Part shown: piece after piece, positions 54,195 through 63,416 of the stretch
How the letters are laid out: every line of letters starts with the position of its first letter
How positions within the stretch are numbered: the first letter of the stretch is position 1
DNA from: Clostridia bacterium
GTDB taxonomy: Bacteria > Bacillota > Clostridia > Christensenellales > Borkfalkiaceae
Direction of reading: 5' to 3'
Length of the DNA stretch: 64,000 bases
Assembly: GCA_017465865.1 (NCBI GenBank)
Contig: JAFTVF010000006.1
Coordinates: 186,001 to 250,000 of the forward strand
The notes under the pieces: model-generated
Database searches by the model: none
Told to the model about the DNA's origin: nothing
What the model saw: only the letters and a program-made list of their open reading frames with translations
Made by a program: the position numbers and the translations under genes

Positions 54195-54458
54195 TTATTC
54201 GATAAAGCCGTTGTTCGTGAGGATCGCCGCGAATTTTTCAACGTCCGCAGCCGCCGTTTCTTTTTCCACTTCGTATTCGCCGCACAGCGCTTCTACGCCT
54301 TCTTCAATCGTATGATCCACCGTATAGAAACGCCACAGGAACGCGCCAGTTTCGTTGAGGTTGATCATGCCGTGAAAGGTTTTACTCAATTCGCCTACGG
54401 GCACGACGACCGTTTCGCCGCCAACTTCCCGAAGAACGAAGCCTTTTTTAATCTTCAT
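54195..54458 (-). CDS. PqqD-like peptide-binding protein
   Basis: An 87-residue protein of the PqqD (RRE) fold, which in peptide-modification pathways grips the leader of a precursor peptide. The pattern MKIKKGFVLREVGGETVVVPVG, then INLNETGAFLWRF near 40 and a C-terminal helical half, is typical. The start at 54458 is chosen because GGCAGGA lies 7 bases upstream; ATG codons at 54488 and 54464 are less well placed. The gene overlaps the HPr-kinase-like gene by 11 bp. In this cassette it is the best sign of a peptide substrate. Confidence 0.85.
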   Translation of the reverse strand: MKIKKGFVLREVGGETVVVPVGELSKTFHGMINLNETGAFLWRFYTVDHTIEEGVEALCGEYEVEKETAAADVEKFAAILTNNGFIE

Positions 54459-55191
54459 ATTCATTTCCTGCCTTTTTTGAATTTTCATATTCTCTTCCCG
54501 TCATTGCTTCAAAGGAAGTTTTCACCGCCGTTTCCGAAATATCGCAGCAAAGCAAATACGCGGGCGTTTTCTTGATCAGGCTATCCGCCAGCTCTAAGGT
54601 TGCGACCACCGCGTTTTCTTCCTCGGGCAACAGGATCTGCACAAACAGCCGTTGCGTTACCTCCGCAGGCGTCAAACGGCGAATGGAATTTTCTTTCGCC
54701 TGTTCTAAAAAACAAAGTCCGCGCAAAGGGACTTGTCCTTTACAGCCCCAGCCCTCTTTGCCACGCCACGACGTACCGTAGGCGATAAACCCGTCTTTCG
54801 TATCTTCGAGAATGGGCTTGTCGCCGTTGACGACGCGCGTATTCGGTAAATGTGTAAGCCAAAGCCGCGTATGCGTGGATTTTCCCGTACCGCTCTTGCC
54901 CAAAAACGCATAGCCGTTGCCGTCGTATTCGAGTACGGACGCGTGCAAAAGCATACGACCGCGCAGGGGCATCTGTTGACAAATGCTCCTGTACAGACAT
55001 ATGTTTTCGATGTATCCGCCGGAAAAGTTCGGGGAAAGCGACTTTTCCTCTGCAAACGCTTCGTCCGTAACCGAAGCGGTGATATCACAGGGCGAGGTCT
55101 GATCCTCCGAAAGATATTCCCGACAGAATTTCGTCGTATATTCGTGTTTATTTTCTATGCGGACGCGCAATCCCGCAATATCGTATACCAT
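54448..55191 (-). CDS. HPr-kinase-like protein of a peptide-modification cassette
   Basis: A 247-residue protein with the C-terminal HPr kinase fold. The P-loop is FLGKSGTGKSTHTRLW at about 96-111, preceded by GRMLLHASVLEYDG and followed by VVNGDKPILEDTKDGFIAYGTSWRGKEGWG with acidic and glycine residues of the active site. It lacks the HPrK N-terminal domain and is far from any PTS gene. Similar kinases paired with PqqD-like proteins occur in lasso peptide clusters, where PadeK and ThcoK phosphorylate a C-terminal serine of the precursor. Here the neighbours are two small lipoproteins with a common C-terminal motif carrying Ser or Thr. Confidence 0.82.
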   Translation of the reverse strand: MVYDIAGLRVRIENKHEYTTKFCREYLSEDQTSPCDITASVTDEAFAEEKSLSPNFSGGYIENICLYRSICQQMPLRGRMLLHASVLEYDGNGYAFLGKSGTGKSTHTRLWLTHLPNTRVVNGDKPILEDTKDGFIAYGTSWRGKEGWGCKGQVPLRGLCFLEQAKENSIRRLTPAEVTQRLFVQILLPEEENAVVATLELADSLIKKTPAYLLCCDISETAVKTSFEAMTGREYENSKKAGNEYED

Positions 55192-55200
55192 ATTGCGTTA

Positions 55201-55476
55201 TCAATAATTCTTCGTCCATTTCTGAGGCGCAGGATTAGGATTAGGGGTGGGATTTTCGTCTCCGCCGTCTTCTTCTCCACCATCTTCACCGCCGTCGTCC
55301 GCAGGCGTTTCATCCTCGGGCGTTTCGTCCGCGGGCGCGCTGCTGCTCGACGACGAGCTCTCGCTCGACGGGCTGTCAAAACCGCTCGCGGTATCCGAAC
55401 CGCAAGCCGCAAACGCCATCGTCATAGCCAAGCACAAAGCCGCAATCATTGCTTTCCATACGTTCTTTTTCATCAT
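55201..55476 (-). CDS. Small acidic lipoprotein ending WTKNY
   Basis: A 91-residue lipoprotein. The frame is open to 55572, but the start at 55476 (or the adjacent 55473) follows GGAAGG and gives a proper signal peptide; the longer version would overlap the next gene. The lipobox is FAAC with the cysteine at residue 25. The mature part is Ser-rich, then Glu/Asp/Gly-rich, then a short Pro/Asn stretch, and ends exactly at KWTKNY. It starts 16 bp after a second lipoprotein with the same ending and precedes the kinase gene by 9 bp. It may be a substrate of the kinase/PqqD/peptidase/ABC cassette. Confidence 0.78.
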   Translation of the reverse strand: MMKKNVWKAMIAALCLAMTMAFAACGSDTASGFDSPSSESSSSSSSAPADETPEDETPADDGGEDGGEEDGGDENPTPNPNPAPQKWTKNY

Positions 55477-55492
55477 TTCTATCCTTCCTTTT

Positions 55493-55669
55493 TTAATAAT
55501 TTTTTGACCAACCTTCTTCGTCTTCCTTGCCGCTTTGTTGTTCTTTCTTCGACGAGCTTTTATTATCGTCAAACCCGTCTTTATTTCCGTCGCCGCAACC
55601 GACGAAGAAAGTTCCGAAAGCCAAACACAGCGCGCAGATCAACGCGAGGATTTTTGATTTCTTTTTCAT
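55493..55669 (-). CDS. 58-residue lipoprotein ending WSKNY
   Basis: A short gene starting at 55669 after AAAGGGGCAAAG, 21 bp after purB. The product begins MKKKSKILALICALCLAFG, has lipobox FVGC with the cysteine at residue 25, then a charged tail with a Ser/Lys patch, and ends EEGWSKNY. The lipid-anchor cysteine position, a GFD tripeptide after it and the last five residues (W-S/T-K-N-Y) are shared with the neighbouring 91-residue lipoprotein, so the two are paralogues whose middle has diverged while the ends are held. No known family is recognised. Confidence 0.75.
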   Translation of the reverse strand: MKKKSKILALICALCLAFGTFFVGCGDGNKDGFDDNKSSSKKEQQSGKEDEEGWSKNY

Positions 55670-55690
55670 CTTTGCCCCTTTACCGTTTTA

Positions 55691-57127
55691 TTAAACGCGA
55701 ACGTCGCCCTGCTGTCCGAGCAGTTCCGCGTGTTTTTTCAAAATAGGATCGATCTCATTTTCGATAAATTCCACCGTCTGCGCGGGCGCTCTGCCGATAA
55801 ACTTTTTCGCGTCGAGGATCTCGTCGAGCTCGTTCCATACGGGCGCAAACATCTCGTCTTTTTTGATAAGCTCGATGAGGTTGTTTTCTCCACCCTCGAC
55901 CTTGACGTTTTTCCCCGCTTCCATAGACAACACACGAATTCTTTCATGCAGTTCCTGACGGTTACCTCCCGCTTTTACGCAAGCCATCATGATATTTTCC
56001 GTCGCCATAAACGGAAGCTCCGCGCGGATATGCTTGTCGATCACTTTCTCGTATACCACGAGGTTTTCCGCGACGTTCATATAGATATTCAGGATCGCGT
56101 CCACCGTTAAAAACGCCTGTGCGTTGACGATACGGCGGTTTGCCGAGTCGTCGAGCGTTCTTTCAAACCACTGCGTAGAAGCCGTTATCGCGCTGTTCAT
56201 CGGCAAAGACAGCACGTATCTTGCCAAGCCACCGATACGCTCGCTGCGCATGGGGTTGCGTTTGTACGCCATCGCCGACGAACCGATCTGGTTTTTGCCG
56301 AACGGTTCTTCGATTTCTTTCATGTTCTGCAAAATACGGATATCGTTGGAGAACTTATACGCGCTCTGCGCGATCTGCGAAAGCACGCACAGAATATTAT
56401 AGTCGAGTTTTCTAGGATAGGTCTGACCCGTAACCCCGTAAACGCGGTCGTAACCGAGCTTTTCCACGACTTTCTTTTCCAACTCTTTTACTTTCTCCTC
56501 GTCGCCCTCGAACAGCTCCATAAAGCTCGCCTGCGTGCCCGTCGTGCCTTTTACGCCGCGGAGCTTGATATGCGATTTCGCGTTGATGAGGTTTTCGTAG
56601 TCCATTTCCAAATCCTGCAACCAAAGCGTGGCGCGCTTGCCGACCGTCGTAAGCTGTGCGGGCTGTAAATGGGTAAAGCCGAGCGTGGGAACGTCTTTAT
56701 ATTGCAGCGCAAACTTTTTCAGTTTGTCAATCACGTTGACGAGCTTTTTCAAGATAATATCCAGCGCCTCGTCGAGCATGATCGCTTCCGCGTTACAGTC
56801 CACGAAACAGCTCGTCGCGCCGAGGTGAATGATCGGCATGGCTTTTTTCGCGTATGCGCCGTACGTTTTTACGTGCGCCATGACGTCGTGGCGCACTTCT
56901 TTTTCGAATTTCGCCGCAAGCTCGTAATCAATCGTTTCCGCGTATGCTTTCAGCTCGTCTACCTGTTCTTGCGTAACGTTAAGCCCAAGCTCCATTTCCG
57001 ATTCCGCAAGCGCAACCCAGAGCTTTCTCCAAAGTTTGAACCGTTTCTCGTCGGAAAACGCGTGCTGCATTTCCTTGCTTGCATAGCGCGTAGTCAAAGG
57101 GTTATGATAAATACTGTAATCCGTCAT
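55691..57127 (-). CDS. purB: Adenylosuccinate lyase
   Basis: A 478-residue enzyme of the fumarase/aspartase superfamily, acting twice in purine synthesis (SAICAR to AICAR; adenylosuccinate to AMP). Family motifs are IHLGATSCFVDCNAEAIML near 100, LGFTHLQPAQLTTVGKRATLW near 155 with the catalytic histidine, and the signature IGSSAMAYKRNPMRSERIGGLAR near 290 with the catalytic serine loop. It starts 4 bp before the cyclophilin stop and is followed by the two lipoprotein genes, which therefore share its transcript. Confidence 0.97.
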   Translation of the reverse strand: MTDYSIYHNPLTTRYASKEMQHAFSDEKRFKLWRKLWVALAESEMELGLNVTQEQVDELKAYAETIDYELAAKFEKEVRHDVMAHVKTYGAYAKKAMPIIHLGATSCFVDCNAEAIMLDEALDIILKKLVNVIDKLKKFALQYKDVPTLGFTHLQPAQLTTVGKRATLWLQDLEMDYENLINAKSHIKLRGVKGTTGTQASFMELFEGDEEKVKELEKKVVEKLGYDRVYGVTGQTYPRKLDYNILCVLSQIAQSAYKFSNDIRILQNMKEIEEPFGKNQIGSSAMAYKRNPMRSERIGGLARYVLSLPMNSAITASTQWFERTLDDSANRRIVNAQAFLTVDAILNIYMNVAENLVVYEKVIDKHIRAELPFMATENIMMACVKAGGNRQELHERIRVLSMEAGKNVKVEGGENNLIELIKKDEMFAPVWNELDEILDAKKFIGRAPAQTVEFIENEIDPILKKHAELLGQQGDVRV

Positions 57128-57131
57128 ACTA

Positions 57132-57653
57132 TTATGCCTTGATCGGCTGGGCGTATTCTACGCCGAACGTTTCCGCCGTAACCTTTTTCATTTTCTGCTG
57201 TTCGTAGGGACGGTCGCTCCAATCCGTTTTCGTGGTTGCAATCTCGTCCACCGTGTCCATACCCTCGATCACTTTCCCGAACGCCGCGTACTGACCGTCA
57301 AGATAGTCCGCGTCCTCGTGCATTACGAAAAACTGCGAGCCTGCGGAATCGGGGTGTTGCGCGCGCGCCATAGAGAGTACCCCGCGAACGTGCCCGATAT
57401 CGTTTTTCTTGAAACCGTTCGACGAAAATTCGCCTTTGATATGATAGCCCGGCCCGCCCGTACCTCTGCCGTCGGGGTCGCCGCCCTGGATCATAAAGCC
57501 TGCGATCACGCGGTGAAAAATGATACCGTCGTAATAGCCTTTATTGACGAGGGATAAGAAATTATTCACCGTGTTGGGCGCTTTGTCGGGATAAAGCTCC
57601 GCCTTAAAAGTTTTTCCGTTTTCCATCTCGAACGTAACGATAGGATTGCTCAT
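57132..57653 (-). CDS. Cyclophilin-type peptidyl-prolyl isomerase
   Basis: A 173-residue cytoplasmic isomerase catalysing cis-trans change at proline bonds. The family core is intact: GYYDGIIFHRVIAGFMIQGGDPDGRGTGGPGY with the catalytic arginine, GVLSMARAQHPDSAGSQFFVM, and YLDGQYAAFGKVIEGMD. No signal peptide is present. It sits between the dCMP deaminase and purB genes in one operon. Confidence 0.95.
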   Translation of the reverse strand: MSNPIVTFEMENGKTFKAELYPDKAPNTVNNFLSLVNKGYYDGIIFHRVIAGFMIQGGDPDGRGTGGPGYHIKGEFSSNGFKKNDIGHVRGVLSMARAQHPDSAGSQFFVMHEDADYLDGQYAAFGKVIEGMDTVDEIATTKTDWSDRPYEQQKMKKVTAETFGVEYAQPIKA

Positions 57654-57668
57654 AATTATACTTCCTTT

Positions 57669-58124
57669 TTATTCTTCGAATTTTTCGACTTTGACTTTCG
57701 CTTCGTTGAAAAGCTGTAAGGAGAATTCGTCGGGATAGCCGTTTTTATACACCACGCGGGAAATACCCGCATTGATGATGATCTTCGCGCATATTACGCA
57801 GGGCTGGTGCGTACAGTATAAGGTTGCGCCGTTGATATTGATACCGTAACGCGCCGCTTGGATAATGGCGTTTTGCTCCGCGTGTACGGCAAAGCACAGC
57901 TCGTGCTGCGTACCGCTGGGGATATTCAGCTTTCGGCGCAGACATTCCCCTTTTTCTTCGCAGCTTTTAATACCCGCGGGCGCGCCGTTATAGCCCGTCG
58001 TCATCACCCGTTTGTCTTTGACGATGACTGCGCCGACGTGGCGGTTTGCCTGATAACAGCTGGACCAGTTTGCGACCGTTTCGGTAAGCTCCATAAAACG
58101 CTTATCCCATTTATCCATCGACAT
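57669..58124 (-). CDS. dCMP deaminase (ComEB family)
   Basis: A 151-residue zinc enzyme converting dCMP to dUMP for thymidylate synthesis. The zinc and catalytic motifs are CFAVHAEQNAIIQAA near 78 (HAE) and YCTHQPCVICAKIIINAG near 102 (PCxxC). RHVGAVIVKDKRVMTTGYNGAP is typical of the family. It is the first gene of the purB operon. Two start codons, at 58124 and 58118, are possible. Confidence 0.93.
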   Translation of the reverse strand: MSMDKWDKRFMELTETVANWSSCYQANRHVGAVIVKDKRVMTTGYNGAPAGIKSCEEKGECLRRKLNIPSGTQHELCFAVHAEQNAIIQAARYGININGATLYCTHQPCVICAKIIINAGISRVVYKNGYPDEFSLQLFNEAKVKVEKFEE

Positions 58125-58163
58125 AGAAGAATTCTCCCTTTATATCATTGGTATATCGTATTT

Positions 58164-58192
58164 ATTATAGCATACTTTTTTTTGAAAATCAA
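58164..58192 (-). promoter_or_regulatory. Promoter of the dCMP deaminase-purB operon
   Basis: Minus strand TTGATT (58187-58192), 17 bp, TATAAT (58164-58169), then a leader with AGGGAG. Confidence 0.75.
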
Positions 58193-58286
58193 TACTTTGA
58201 CGCATATTTTCTACGCCCGAAAAACATTTATCTGAACTTTTTCAAAAAATAATGCAAAAAATATCCTGAAATTTCCTTTTTTTTGT

Positions 58287-58314
58287 TTGACGGCGGGATT
58301 TTTCTGTTTATAAT
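58287..58314 (+). promoter_or_regulatory. Promoter of groES-groEL
   Basis: TTGACG (58287-58292), 16 bp, TATAAT (58309-58314). No CIRCE element (TTAGCACTC-N9-GAGTGCTAA) is found between it and groES; only a short GCCTT/AAGGC hairpin is seen in the leader. Confidence 0.7.
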
Positions 58315-58371
58315 ATATTCGTATAAAAAATTCGCCTTACTACAAGGCAAACCATTTCGGAGGATTTATCT

Positions 58372-60320
<1,949 letters not shown>

Positions 60321-60339
60321 TTATTTTCAACCTCCTATA

Positions 60340-60378
60340 AAGGAAAAAGCGGTTGCGACATGCAACCGCTTTTTCCTT
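60340..60378. terminator. Bidirectional terminator between groEL and spo0A
   Basis: AAGGAAAAAGCGGTTGC/GCAACCGCTTTTTCCTT, a perfect 17-bp stem with a 5-base loop. Confidence 0.9.
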
Positions 60379-60383
60379 GACCG

Positions 60384-61145
60384 TTACACCATATTTTCGA
60401 GAATGAGTTTATCTGCGACGAGCGCGATAAACTCGCTATTCGTTGGTTTTTCCGAGCCAAGATAGATACGCGCACCGAAAATCGCGTTGATCGCGTCGAT
60501 ACGCCCTCTGTTCCATGCAACTTCTATCGCGTGGCGAATTGCGCGCTCTACTTTGCTGGAAGTCGTGGAAAATTTACGGGCGATAGACGGATACAGCTCT
60601 TTGGTTACGCTGTTGATGACGTACGGCTTTTCGATCGTCATACGAATCCCCTCGCGAAGATAGTTATAGCCCTTGATATGCGGGGGAATACCGATCGAAA
60701 TAAAGATCTCGCTGATTTTCTCCTCCGTCGTTACGGGCTTGCGTTTGCTCACGCTTACCTCTTTTTCCGCTACGGGCTTGTCCTTCATCAGCTCTTTAAT
60801 CCTTTCGAGCGCCGTAGCGATAGAGAACGGCTTAATCAGATAATACGCCGCGCCCTCCGCCATCGCCTTTTCAATGAGCAAGTCGTTCGAAACGCCCGTC
60901 GCAATAATCTTCGCGTCTACCCACGTCTTTTTCACCGTGCGGATCACCCCGCAGCCGTCCGTGCCTTTCAAAAACATTCCCACGATGACAAGATCAGGCT
61001 TTAATCGCAAGATCTGCTTGATCCCCTCGTCCCCGTCGTCGCCTGCATACAGAATATTAAACTCTTTCCCGTCGGCAAACGCCTCTTTCAGTTGCGCCAG
61101 TACGGCGCTGTTCGATTCCAACAAAATGACAGAATTTCCTTTCAT
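60384..61145 (-). CDS. spo0A: Spo0A-like regulator with a degenerate receiver domain
   Basis: A 253-residue homologue of the sporulation master regulator. The C-terminal DNA-binding domain (about 145-253) is well conserved: GIPPHIKGYNYLREGIRMTIE, TKELYPSIARKFSTTSSKVERAIRHAIEVAWNRGRID. The N-terminal receiver keeps its fold, a threonine (IIATG) and the KPF lysine, but the acidic pair that binds magnesium is E10-S11 and the phosphoacceptor aspartate is replaced by G56 (PDLVIVGMFLKGTDG, where Spo0A normally has D at the G). It therefore cannot accept phosphate at the standard site. It is monocistronic with its own promoter. Confidence 0.9.
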   Translation of the reverse strand: MKGNSVILLESNSAVLAQLKEAFADGKEFNILYAGDDGDEGIKQILRLKPDLVIVGMFLKGTDGCGVIRTVKKTWVDAKIIATGVSNDLLIEKAMAEGAAYYLIKPFSIATALERIKELMKDKPVAEKEVSVSKRKPVTTEEKISEIFISIGIPPHIKGYNYLREGIRMTIEKPYVINSVTKELYPSIARKFSTTSSKVERAIRHAIEVAWNRGRIDAINAIFGARIYLGSEKPTNSEFIALVADKLILENMV

Positions 61146-61174
61146 ACTGTTCTCCTTATAGTATTGTTTTTTCC

Positions 61175-61190
61175 CTCAACTCAAGTTGAG
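61175..61190. promoter_or_regulatory. Inverted repeat at the spo0A transcription start
   Basis: CTCAACT and AGTTGAG separated by CA, starting 8 bases downstream of the -10 box, where a repressor would block initiation. Confidence 0.5.
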
Positions 61191-61197
61191 TGATCTT

Positions 61198-61226
61198 ATT
61201 ATAATACATATTTTTCCATTTGTAAA
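61198..61226 (-). promoter_or_regulatory. Promoter of spo0A
   Basis: Minus strand TTTACA (61221-61226), 17 bp, TATAAT (61198-61203). Confidence 0.75.
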
Positions 61227-61296
61227 GCATTATTTCTCAATATTAAATATTATTTTTCAAAATACAGCAAATTATTTTGCAATATTCGTTGAATAA

Positions 61297-61305
61297 TTGT
61301 CGAAA
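61297..61305 (+). promoter_or_regulatory. Candidate 0A box upstream of spo0A
   Basis: TTGTCGAAA contains the heptamer TGTCGAA bound by Spo0A. It lies about 70 bp upstream of the spo0A -35 box. One short match can occur by chance. Confidence 0.35.
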
Positions 61306-61310
61306 AAGGG

Positions 61311-61348
61311 AAAAAAGAAAAGCAACACCGTAGTTTTGGTGCTGCTTT
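61311..61348 (-). terminator. Terminator of the ABC-F gene
   Basis: AAAGCAACACC/GGTGCTGCTTT stem with one mismatch; the minus strand then reads TTTTCTTTTTT. Confidence 0.8.
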
Positions 61349-61365
61349 CGTCGTAATTTTGGAGA

Positions 61366-62943
61366 TTAAGCGTGGGTTTCGTCGATATATTCGTCGTAGG
61401 TAACCTGACGGTCGTAGGTTTTTTTATCGTTGATCTCTATGATACGGTTTGCGACGGTATTCATAAGCTCTTGGTCGTGCGAGGTAAGGAGCATACAGCC
61501 GCGGTAATTGCTAAGACCGTTGTTCAAAGCGGTGATCGATTCAAGGTCGAGGTGGTTGGTCGGCTCGTCGAAGATAAGGAAATTGCTCCCCTCTAACATC
61601 ATTTTCGCGAGCATACAACGGACTTTTTCGCCGCCCGACAGGACTTTGGCTTTTTTGAGTGCCTCTTCGCCCGAAAAGAGCATTCTGCCCAGCCAGCCGC
61701 GGAGATATTCCTCGTAATGGTCGCTGGAATACTGCGACAGCCATTCCACGAGGTTGAGATCGCAATTGAGGAAATACTCGTTGTTGTTCTGCGGGAAATA
61801 GGATACGGAGATGGTTTTTCCCCAACGGATCGTACCCGCGTCGGGCTGTTCTTTGCCCATTAAAATATCGTAAAGCATCGTGAGCGTGGTGCTCTTATCG
61901 GATACGATACCGATCTTTTCGCCGTGCTGGACGGTGAAAGACAGATCTTTGAAATATCCCTCTTTCGTCAGCCCCTCTACCATCAGAATATCGTTGCCGA
62001 TGTCCTTTTCGAATTTGAAATCGATATACGGATATTTACGGAGCGAGGGTTTGAAATCGTTGATCGTGAGCTTTTCAAGCTCTTTCTTTCTCGAAGTCGC
62101 CTGACGGGATTTGGAAGCGTTCGCCGCGAACCGAGCGATAAATTCCTGTAACTCTTTCGCACGCTGTTCGGCTTTTTTATTCTGTTCTTTCTGTTGACGG
62201 GCGAGAAGCTGGCTCGTCTGATACCAGAAATCGTAGTTGCCGACGTACATATTGATCTTACCGAAATCGACGTCGCAGATATTCGTACAGACCTTATTGA
62301 GGAAATGTCGGTTGTGGGAAACGATGATAATGGTATTTTCAAAATCCATTAAATAGTTTTCAAGCCAGCGTACTGTTTTAATGTCAAGGTTGTTCGTAGG
62401 CTCGTCCAACAGCAATACGTCGGGATCGCCGAACAACGCCTGCGCGAGCAATACGCGGACTTTCTGTTTTGCGTCCAGATCGCTCATCAACGAATAATGC
62501 AGTTCCTCGTGGATATCGAGCGCGTTCAAAAGCTGCGCCGCTTGAAATTCCGCGTCGTAGCCGTTCATTTCCGCAAATTCGCTTTCCAGATCAGCGGCAC
62601 GCACGCCGTCCTCTTCGGAGAAATCGGGTTTTGCGTACAACGCGTCCTTTTCGTCCATGATCTCTACGAGCCGTTTATAGCCGAGCATGACCGTACGGAT
62701 AACCGTTTCGTTATCGTACATATTCTGGTTCTGTTGTAAAACGGACATACGCTCGTTTTTGTCGAGGGAAACGAAGCCTTTTTGCGGCTCGATCTCGCCC
62801 GAAAGCACCTTCAAAAAGGTGGATTTACCCGCGCCGTTTGCGCCGATGATACCGTAGCAATTCCCTTTCGTGAATTTCAGATTGACGTCTTCGAACAGTT
62901 TTTTACTGCCGTATTGAAGGGAAACACCCGTAACCTGTAACAT
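61366..62943 (-). CDS. ABC-F family ATPase (YkpA/YbiT-like)
   Basis: A 525-residue soluble protein with two ABC ATPase domains in one chain and no membrane part, acting on ribosomes. Domain 1 (about 1-245) has GIIGANGAGKST and LLLDEPTNNLD; domain 2 (about 320-520) has LSGGEKVRCMLAKMML and FLIFDEPTNHLD. The linker (about 245-315) is highly charged and helical (QKEQNKKAEQRAKELQEF). Its first-domain signature is unusual (LMSDLDAKQKVRVLLAQAL) in place of LSGGQ. The layout is of the YkpA/YbiT subgroup of translation factors, not a clear antibiotic-resistance member. Confidence 0.9.
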   Translation of the reverse strand: MLQVTGVSLQYGSKKLFEDVNLKFTKGNCYGIIGANGAGKSTFLKVLSGEIEPQKGFVSLDKNERMSVLQQNQNMYDNETVIRTVMLGYKRLVEIMDEKDALYAKPDFSEEDGVRAADLESEFAEMNGYDAEFQAAQLLNALDIHEELHYSLMSDLDAKQKVRVLLAQALFGDPDVLLLDEPTNNLDIKTVRWLENYLMDFENTIIIVSHNRHFLNKVCTNICDVDFGKINMYVGNYDFWYQTSQLLARQQKEQNKKAEQRAKELQEFIARFAANASKSRQATSRKKELEKLTINDFKPSLRKYPYIDFKFEKDIGNDILMVEGLTKEGYFKDLSFTVQHGEKIGIVSDKSTTLTMLYDILMGKEQPDAGTIRWGKTISVSYFPQNNNEYFLNCDLNLVEWLSQYSSDHYEEYLRGWLGRMLFSGEEALKKAKVLSGGEKVRCMLAKMMLEGSNFLIFDEPTNHLDLESITALNNGLSNYRGCMLLTSHDQELMNTVANRIIEINDKKTYDRQVTYDEYIDETHA

Positions 62944-63050
62944 GAAAACACCTCGATAAATTATTCTTACCTGAAAATTATACCATATAAAAAGATTTCA
63001 GGCAATCGTTTTAACCCGAAATTCCTCCCGAATTTCCGTATTTTCCTAAA

Positions 63051-63084
63051 AGAAAAAGCCGTCGAGGTCGTTCCCCGAGGGCTT
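63051..63084 (-). terminator. Terminator of acpP
   Basis: AAGCC/GGCTT with inner TCG/CGA and GG/CC pairs; the minus strand continues TTTTTCTTTT. Confidence 0.65.
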
Positions 63085-63100
63085 ATCTTCGCGTGATTGC

Positions 63101-63328
63101 TTATTTCGTCAGTTTTTCGAGCTGCGCCGCAACGTCCGCAACGGTAACGAGGTTTTCTACTTCCTCGTCGGGAATGATGATCCCGTATTCGTCTTCGAGC
63201 TGGCTTAAAAGCTCGACAACGTCCAACGAATCCGCGCCGAGATCGTCTACGATCTTCGCGTCCGCCGTTACTTTTTCCAAAGGAAGATTGAGCGCTTCCG
63301 CAAGCATTGTCTGAATTTTTTCCAACAT
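63101..63328 (-). CDS. acpP: Acyl carrier protein
   Basis: A 75-residue carrier of fatty-acid intermediates. The phosphopantetheine attachment serine is in DDLGADSLDVVELLSQLEDEYG near residue 36. The rest is the acidic four-helix protein of normal length. GGAGGG precedes the ATG. It is transcribed alone, not with fab genes. Confidence 0.95.
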   Translation of the reverse strand: MLEKIQTMLAEALNLPLEKVTADAKIVDDLGADSLDVVELLSQLEDEYGIIIPDEEVENLVTVADVAAQLEKLTK

Positions 63329-63374
63329 AATTTTACCCTCCGTAAAATGTAAATTATTTTTTATTTACCATATT

Positions 63375-63403
63375 ATTCTAATATAACCGACCTGAAAAGT
63401 CAA
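63375..63403 (-). promoter_or_regulatory. Promoter of acpP
   Basis: Minus strand TTGACT (63398-63403), 17 bp, TAGAAT (63375-63380), located right at the end of the tex gene. Confidence 0.7.
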
Positions 63404-63416
63404 GCGATTTCGACGT

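Noticed and set aside
54448..55191. The kinase-like gene as genuine HPr kinase or PEP carboxykinase
   Set aside because: It lacks the HPrK N-terminal domain and is linked to a PqqD-like gene, not to PTS or carbon-control genes.
52042..55669. The cassette as a classical lasso peptide cluster
   Set aside because: There is no asparagine-synthetase-like cyclase and no transglutaminase-type leader protease; the candidate substrates are lipoproteins.
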